Part shown: piece by piece, positions 58,775 through 64,000 of the stretch
Numbering within the stretch: the first letter of the stretch is position 1
How the letters are laid out: every line of letters starts with the position of its first letter
NCBI GenBank assembly: GCA_027603945.1
Contig: JADIIU010000020.1
Coordinates: 62,001 to 126,000 of the forward strand
From: Terramyces sp. JEL0728
Lineage: Eukaryota; Chytridiomycota; Chytridiomycetes; Rhizophydiales; Terramycetaceae
Reading direction: 5' to 3'
DNA length: 64,000 nucleotides
Notes under the pieces: model-generated
What the model was told of the DNA's origin: nothing
The model's input: the letters and a program-made list of their open reading frames with translations, nothing else
Database searches by the model: none
Made by a program: the position numbers and the translations under genes

Positions 58775-61700
58775 ATGACATTTGGCAGCTTGGATAGTAT
58801 TGCCCAAGGAGATTCGAGTATATTTCAGGAAGAACATTCAACGGAAATTCAAAATTTGGAAAACAATGAAAATATTCCTAGAACTGTCAACCTTCTGGAC
58901 ACGTTAGAAGCAGGTCTGGAGATATCAACCCCTCAGGACGGCAATTCCAACAGCAATATTAATATCGGGGGTTTAAATAATACGAATTTTGATGATTATT
59001 TCTCTGAACAGACTCCAAAAAAGCTGCTTGATCAAAAAGTGTATCAATATGGCAGCCAAAAGGAAGAAACGTCGACTCCAAGATTGGGAGGCAGAAATAA
59101 CGAACATTTTGGAGTAAAGGTGAATCAAATTGACGGCTTAAAATCAATTGACTCTAGCAATCCATCGAAATCAACGCCAATGGACAAAGATGTTGAAAAC
59201 AAACAAGAGATGCAAAGAAAAGAAATAAATCTGGCAGATATCCCACAGTTAATAACGGAAGCTGTACCAGCAAAGAAGGGTTTGCGGGGACCAGCCAATT
59301 ACAAGGAAGGCGAGGGACAATCATTTGTTCCAAAGCACAGAGTGAATATTCGAGAGAGTAGAGATGATAATCACGTAGAAAAAGTTGAAAAGAAAAAATC
59401 AAGAAACAGGGGCAAGAGTGAAGCGGATCGTCTTACAGACTTTTATAGACCGGCAGACCATGATTTTCTTAAACAGAGCGATCAATCTCTCCACGAAGCA
59501 GAAAAGGCAAGGCATCGGGTAGCACCGTACACACTTACTCCTCCAAAGTCAAGAGCCAGGACAAAACGAGAAGATAGCGACGAAGATTTTATTGAACAGC
59601 AACCATCATCATCCAAAGGAGACTACGGCCAAGTAAACAGTGTTAATTTAGGAGTCTAAAAGAGCAAAATCTGGAGCTGCAGCTCAACAGGTTATTTATG
59701 GATATCGTGCTCCACAAGACTATATGTATCAAAATTCAAACTATATGCCTACTCAGCCGCAATATTTGCAAGATTTTATGATCCAGCCTACAAGACAGTG
59801 GATGCCAATGCAGCAGTTGATTGGGACTCAGCCACTATTACAAGGCCAGCCAATTATGAATGCCCCTTATGGGTATGCATACTATAATCCTGTTGATTAT
59901 GATCAAAAGCCAGTCAAGGAGATTGAGACTGCATTGCCGCCATTTGCTCCTGGTCCTCCCAAACAAGGAAAGGCAAACAAGGCTAAAAAGCCTATTGAGT
60001 TTGAGGAGGGATCTTCATTGGAAGAAAGATCACCAAAGCTTGGAGAAAGAGCGGAAGAATACCCTGACAGAGTTTCTCAGAAAATTGTTATTCCTCAACA
60101 GAGTGGAGCACAATTAGAGAGCTTTCCCACCTCTCCTCCTCAAAGCAATCAGCTAAATTCACCTCCAACACCCCAAGGGGCTCCAATTCAAAATTTAAGC
60201 AATCCTACTCAAACAATCAACGTCCAACCACCAATAGTAGCATCTCCGACTATTTCACAATTGCCGACATCAAATATGCCGGATAGTAAAAGTCAACTAA
60301 ACTATAACCAACCGGGTTTGAATGCAGGCGCAATGGGATCCTCAACTGCCACAGGGAGCCAAGTATCCCAACAGGTTTCTCCAGTACAGCCAAGTTTACC
60401 TCCAAGCTACCCATCACCACCCATTGCAGGCCAAACGACTGCGCAGCAAACTCAAGCCCAGCCCGTCCCAATTCAATTACCTCAGCTGCAGCAAATCACA
60501 GTGCAGCAAACTAATCCTATACTTCCAGCTCAACAACAAAGTAATACTCCACAATTCACCCAACAAATTGCACAAGCTGTGCCAGCCATTCCTCCCCAAA
60601 TTTTTCAAGCATATCCAATTCCGTCCCATACAGCAGAGAGTAGTGGAATAACTGCCAGCGAAACTGAACAATCTAGGTTGTCTGCTCTGTATGCATTGGG
60701 AATTCTTGATGCATCTGATAGTAAGGCAAATTAACATTAGATCCCCGTTTAAACAAGATCACCCAGATGACTGCAAAACTATTGGGAAGAACGTGTTGTG
60801 TACTTAGCTTGGTAGATACAGATAAAGTAATTTGGAAATCGGCATCTTACACAAGCCCTATTGCAAGTCCAATTAAAGAAGAGGCTAGATACGAGTCTTT
60901 CTGTTCGTGGGTTGTGCAAGATGAGTCGGGTAGAGGTATAACCATATTGGATGCAAAATCTGATCCAAGATGCCGGCATATGAGAGTAAAGCCTGGTTTA
61001 GAGTTTTATGCAGGGGTACCAATCGTTATTAGGTACGCAATAACTAATTAAGCGGAAAATATAGAATTGGCGCATTGAGCATACAGGGACCACCAAGCAG
61101 CCATATCAGTGTGATTGATATGAACATTTTGCATGAAATGGCAGAATGGGCTTCATGCGAGCTGGATACAATTGCTCAGCAGAATCTACTACAATCAAAA
61201 GAGCAAAAGTTGGATTCTCTAAACAAATTAACAGATATTAAAAATATGAATATTAAAAGTGAGAGAGAAATGGAAGTCAGGTATATAGAAAAAGTACTTC
61301 AATTTAACACAGTGCCTTGCAATAATCAAGAATGCATTAAAAGCTTCGTCTGTGCTTCTGCTCAAACTAGCGCCAGATTCCAAAGGGTTTGATTGTGTAC
61401 TTCAAGCATATTGCAATGCAGGTTCGGTCAATGCTACCAATCTTCCAATAGGGGAACAAATGTTCCACGAATTGGCTGTATTGACATTGAAAAAGGATCC
61501 AATAAGTCAGCCGTTAGTGCTGGAACTCAAAGTTGGAGCAGTAACAAAGGATGTGGATCACTATTTGACCAAAAAGATAAACCGTGTAGCAAGTGATGTA
61601 GTTTGGACCCAAGGCGGTCCTTCCGGAATCCTTGCAGTCTTTTTTGAAGGAGCATTTAGAGCCGTCGGCCAAGAAGTAGCTTGATTTAACATTTAGGATT

Positions 61701-62858
61701 TGAAATTTATCGAAAAAGCTATGCCAATCTTTTCAAATATTGCTGAATCTTTGGAAGTTCGAGATTCCCTTATTCAAGCAAGCGGTGTCCACAAAATTAT
61801 GGGTGCTGCATTGAAAAAGTATGCGTTGCCATTTGGAAGCCATCACGGGTTGGCCCCAGTGGTGTTGGTTATCCAGCCGGTATTTTCTGCAATCAAAGGA
61901 TATGAGCTGAATGGAAATGCCTTGTATCAAAAATCAGAAAGAGAAAATCAACTGGCCAGTGATCTCTATAATAACTCGTCCACCAATATTGCACCAAAGG
62001 GGCAAGCTCACGCGCAACTATTAGCTAAACAGCTAGAAGTAGAATCATTGATGGGTGCTTCTTCCAAGCAGAATATTGAGCCTGCACACATCACCAATCG
62101 CAAACCAGTCATTGATATTCTACCAATGGAGTGTTTTGATGTGCTCAATGATTTTTCACAAATCCTGGACGTGCTTGCAGACAAATTTACGCTAAAGAAG
62201 CCAAAAAGGATTGCAAACCAGTATTGTAAATCCATATTCATTTAGATCTGTTGGCAAATTATGGGCTCGACACAGGAACCCCAAATGATGTCGCAACATT
62301 TGCTCACGAATTGTTCTTTTCATTAGATGTGTATAATCAAAATAAGCGACGCAATATTAAAGTGAGGATTGACTAATTCCAGGCGCAAGTTGGTATTCAT
62401 TGTGACTTTACCCCGGTTGAGCTAGCACAAGACTCGGCAGCGCTTAAGGATCAATTCCAGTCAATGATAAATGCAGCCTACAAACTGCAAGTATCCTCCG
62501 ATACTATTTTGGTATCAGATATATTCTATCATCAAACTAAACAGATTTGTTCGTATGAAGCTGGACCTGCAATTGTATTGAAAGGACAAGGTAACCAATC
62601 TTGACCCTAGGACTGTTTTCTACGTATAAACTAATAGGAAAATGTACAGAAGTCGTTGAAGCAGTAGAAACTACGATTAAAGAAAATGGAATTAACGATA
62701 AAGGGTCATTGATACTCTCTACAATGCCACAACAACAACCACCAGTCGCTGAACCACCTGAAGGTGCCGTAATAACTGGGAAAATATTTCCGGAAATTAC
62801 AAGTGCGTTTGCTCCGTCTGATGCCAAGAAAGAGAAAAAGAGATGTACAATATTGTAG
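58775..62858 (+). CDS. GAF domain plus degenerate class III cyclase, CaaX-terminated
   Basis: A 1307-aa protein in nine exons (introns 19, 20, 20, 19, 21, 20, 21 and 20 nt; exact frame). Residues 1-620 are disordered, Gln/Pro-rich in the second half. A GAF domain follows (YALGILDASDNPRLNKITQM, LSLVDTDKVIWKS, GLEFYAGVPIVISGKYRIGA). After a helical linker comes a fold resembling a class III nucleotide cyclase (APVVLVIQPVFSAIKGYEL in place of the usual metal site, VGIHCDFTPVELAQD, YKLQVSSDTILVSDIFYHQ, VLKGQGLFSTYKL). The metal-binding Asp is missing, so it is probably inactive. It ends KKEKKRCTIL, a polybasic CaaX box for membrane attachment. Role inferred: membrane-tethered sensor or scaffold. 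Confidence 0.75.
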
Positions 62859-62909
62859 AATGTATTTATGAATTAATAAATCTATGTAGCAATTTAATTT
62901 ATTAGTTGA

Positions 62910-64000
62910 TTATAAAGAATAATCAAAGGATAGCCCATCAAATTGGGCAATATACTTTGTTCTTTCGTCAGGGTTAGTCTCGTCGGTTGGTTCATCGTTC
63001 CACATTTCAATCCAAACTTCTTCTATAATTTCTTTTTGGATTTTTTCTGTTTCTGGATCATCTTCACAGTCGCAGTATGGTATCTTCCCATGCAAGTCTA
63101 TCTGCTCTTGTAAATAATTTACTGCGGTAAAAGAAGCACTCTTTTTCGCATCTCTCTTATTTTCTGCGATTGCTTCGGCAATTATTGTGTCGTGCACCTT
63201 GAACTTACATTCACTGTTGCCATCAGACATGCTTGATAACCTGGCATTAATATTAAATACTCCATAAACAACTTTGTGCACTTTAATCTAGCAATAATTT
63301 CCTGCAATTGACGAAGAGGGTGCTTGATTTGCAATCCACTTGCGTCTTCAATAAGAACCTCAAAACGGTACCACCACCTTTTGAATATAGTAGCATCGAC
63401 TACACTCGTTACTACTTCATATTTAAATCCAGAATCTACAAAAACTGCTCCCAGCAAACTTTCGTACAAATCTCCCAAAGCTTTTGGCGAAGTAGGCAAC
63501 CGGTTCCAAAAGAGCATAGACTCCGCTGTGTTGCCAATTTCTTTGGAGTCTTCATGCACTTTTTGCTCGTCATGGAACAATTTGCACCATTGAGAGATTG
63601 CATTGGATAATTCGACATTCATATAATTCATATACTTTGGTAATTCCAGCATGCATGAAATTACGCCTAAAAATTGGTTGTTTATCAATTCTGTTCGAAG
63701 ATCTGATAAAGCACCTGGTTGCATTTTGTGGTCGAGTTTCATCAAAAAATCTGTCACTGCAAATCCAAGAATGGAATCTCCTAAAAACTCCAATCGTTCA
63801 TAGCTAGCTTGGCCAACAATCGCACTTGAATGGGTTAGAGCTTCAACAAGTATGGCTGGGTTTTTGAACGCATATCCAATTTTAGTTTCCACGGCGCGAC
63901 AGGATTTTAACATTGAAGGATCGATCGTCGTTGAAGAAACTCCGTAGCTGTTCCACTTTAGCCAATACCCGGTCCAATTTCCATAGAAACTATTGCCCAA
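62910..64000 (-). CDS. Dicer-like RNase III (C-terminal part)
   Basis: The C-terminal part of a Dicer-type ribonuclease; it continues beyond the right edge. The catalytic RNase III signature YERLEFLGDSILGF and the second acidic site ALGDLYESLLGAVFVDSG are intact, so it should cut dsRNA. After HPLRQLQEIIARLKCTKL a 20-nt intron (GTATTTAATATTAATGCCAG) joins to a double-stranded RNA binding domain (CKFKVHDTIIAEAIAENKRD, AKKSASFTAVNYL). A charged tail ends at 62910. It shows that the organism keeps RNA interference. The visible exon has 250 residues upstream of the dsRBD; helicase and PAZ domains would lie outside. Confidence 0.9.

Overview
The window is a gene-dense piece of a eukaryotic nuclear genome of about 40% GC. 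The gene set points to a flagellated (zoosporic) early-diverging fungus or a close relative. The reasons are fungal-type genes (a Pff1-like vacuolar protease, a RAVE/Rav1 subunit, a Pex30-like dysferlin-domain protein, a PSK-type kinase, a GPI-anchored GH18 protein) next to a motile-cilium gene (dynein regulatory complex subunit DRC1), a Cep57-type centrosomal protein and a C-terminal Dicer fragment. The exact lineage cannot be fixed from this sequence alone. I saw no tRNA, rRNA, transposon or CRISPR array.

The most striking general property is the introns. Almost every multi-exon gene can be joined only by removing introns of 19-23 nt (GT...AG, usually with a CTAAY- or TTAAY-like branch box 3-6 nt before the acceptor). 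For more than fifteen genes the summed exon length is an exact multiple of three and the joined protein matches a conserved family. Two introns look like GC-AG, and one gene (SNW1) carries a single 65-nt intron. Because of this, open reading frames appear broken every few hundred bases, and real genes cross several frames.

Layout. 1-5.5 kb: start of a secreted aspartic protease, a Cys-rich GPI-like protein, an F-box/LRR protein, a seven-TM receptor-like protein, a UPF0415 protein and a 73-aa membrane protein. 5.5-11 kb: a PlsB/GPAM-type acyltransferase, a thioredoxin, an F-box/ankyrin protein, a decayed thioredoxin copy and an unknown membrane protein. 11-19 kb: the microtubule bundler Ase1/PRC1, two large tandem paralogous repeat proteins (WLQA and LQWK modules) of unknown function and a small basic protein. 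19-32 kb: Cep57-like protein, cyclophilin A, the 6.8-kb RAV1/rabconnectin-3 gene, an ER cyclophilin and SNW1/Prp45. 32-41 kb: mitoribosomal mS38, a G-alpha subunit, a C1+dysferlin-domain peroxin-like protein, DRC1 and a Ras GTPase. 41-55 kb: eIF2-alpha (with Thr at the Ser51 site), Pff1, guanine deaminase, a chitinase-like protein, a KIN1/MARK kinase, a SIRT2-class sirtuin with an insertion in its zinc module, and TXNDC17. 55-64 kb: a PSK kinase, two disordered proteins (the second ending in a GAF domain, a degenerate class III cyclase domain and a CaaX box), and the C-terminal part of Dicer.

These genes do not form operons. Many serve signalling (G-alpha, Ras, cyclase-like, kinases, seven-TM) and microtubule/cilium functions (PRC1, Cep57, DRC1). 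The best candidates for something undescribed are the tandem WLQA/LQWK repeat pair, the GAF-pseudocyclase-CaaX protein and the ultrashort intron system itself.
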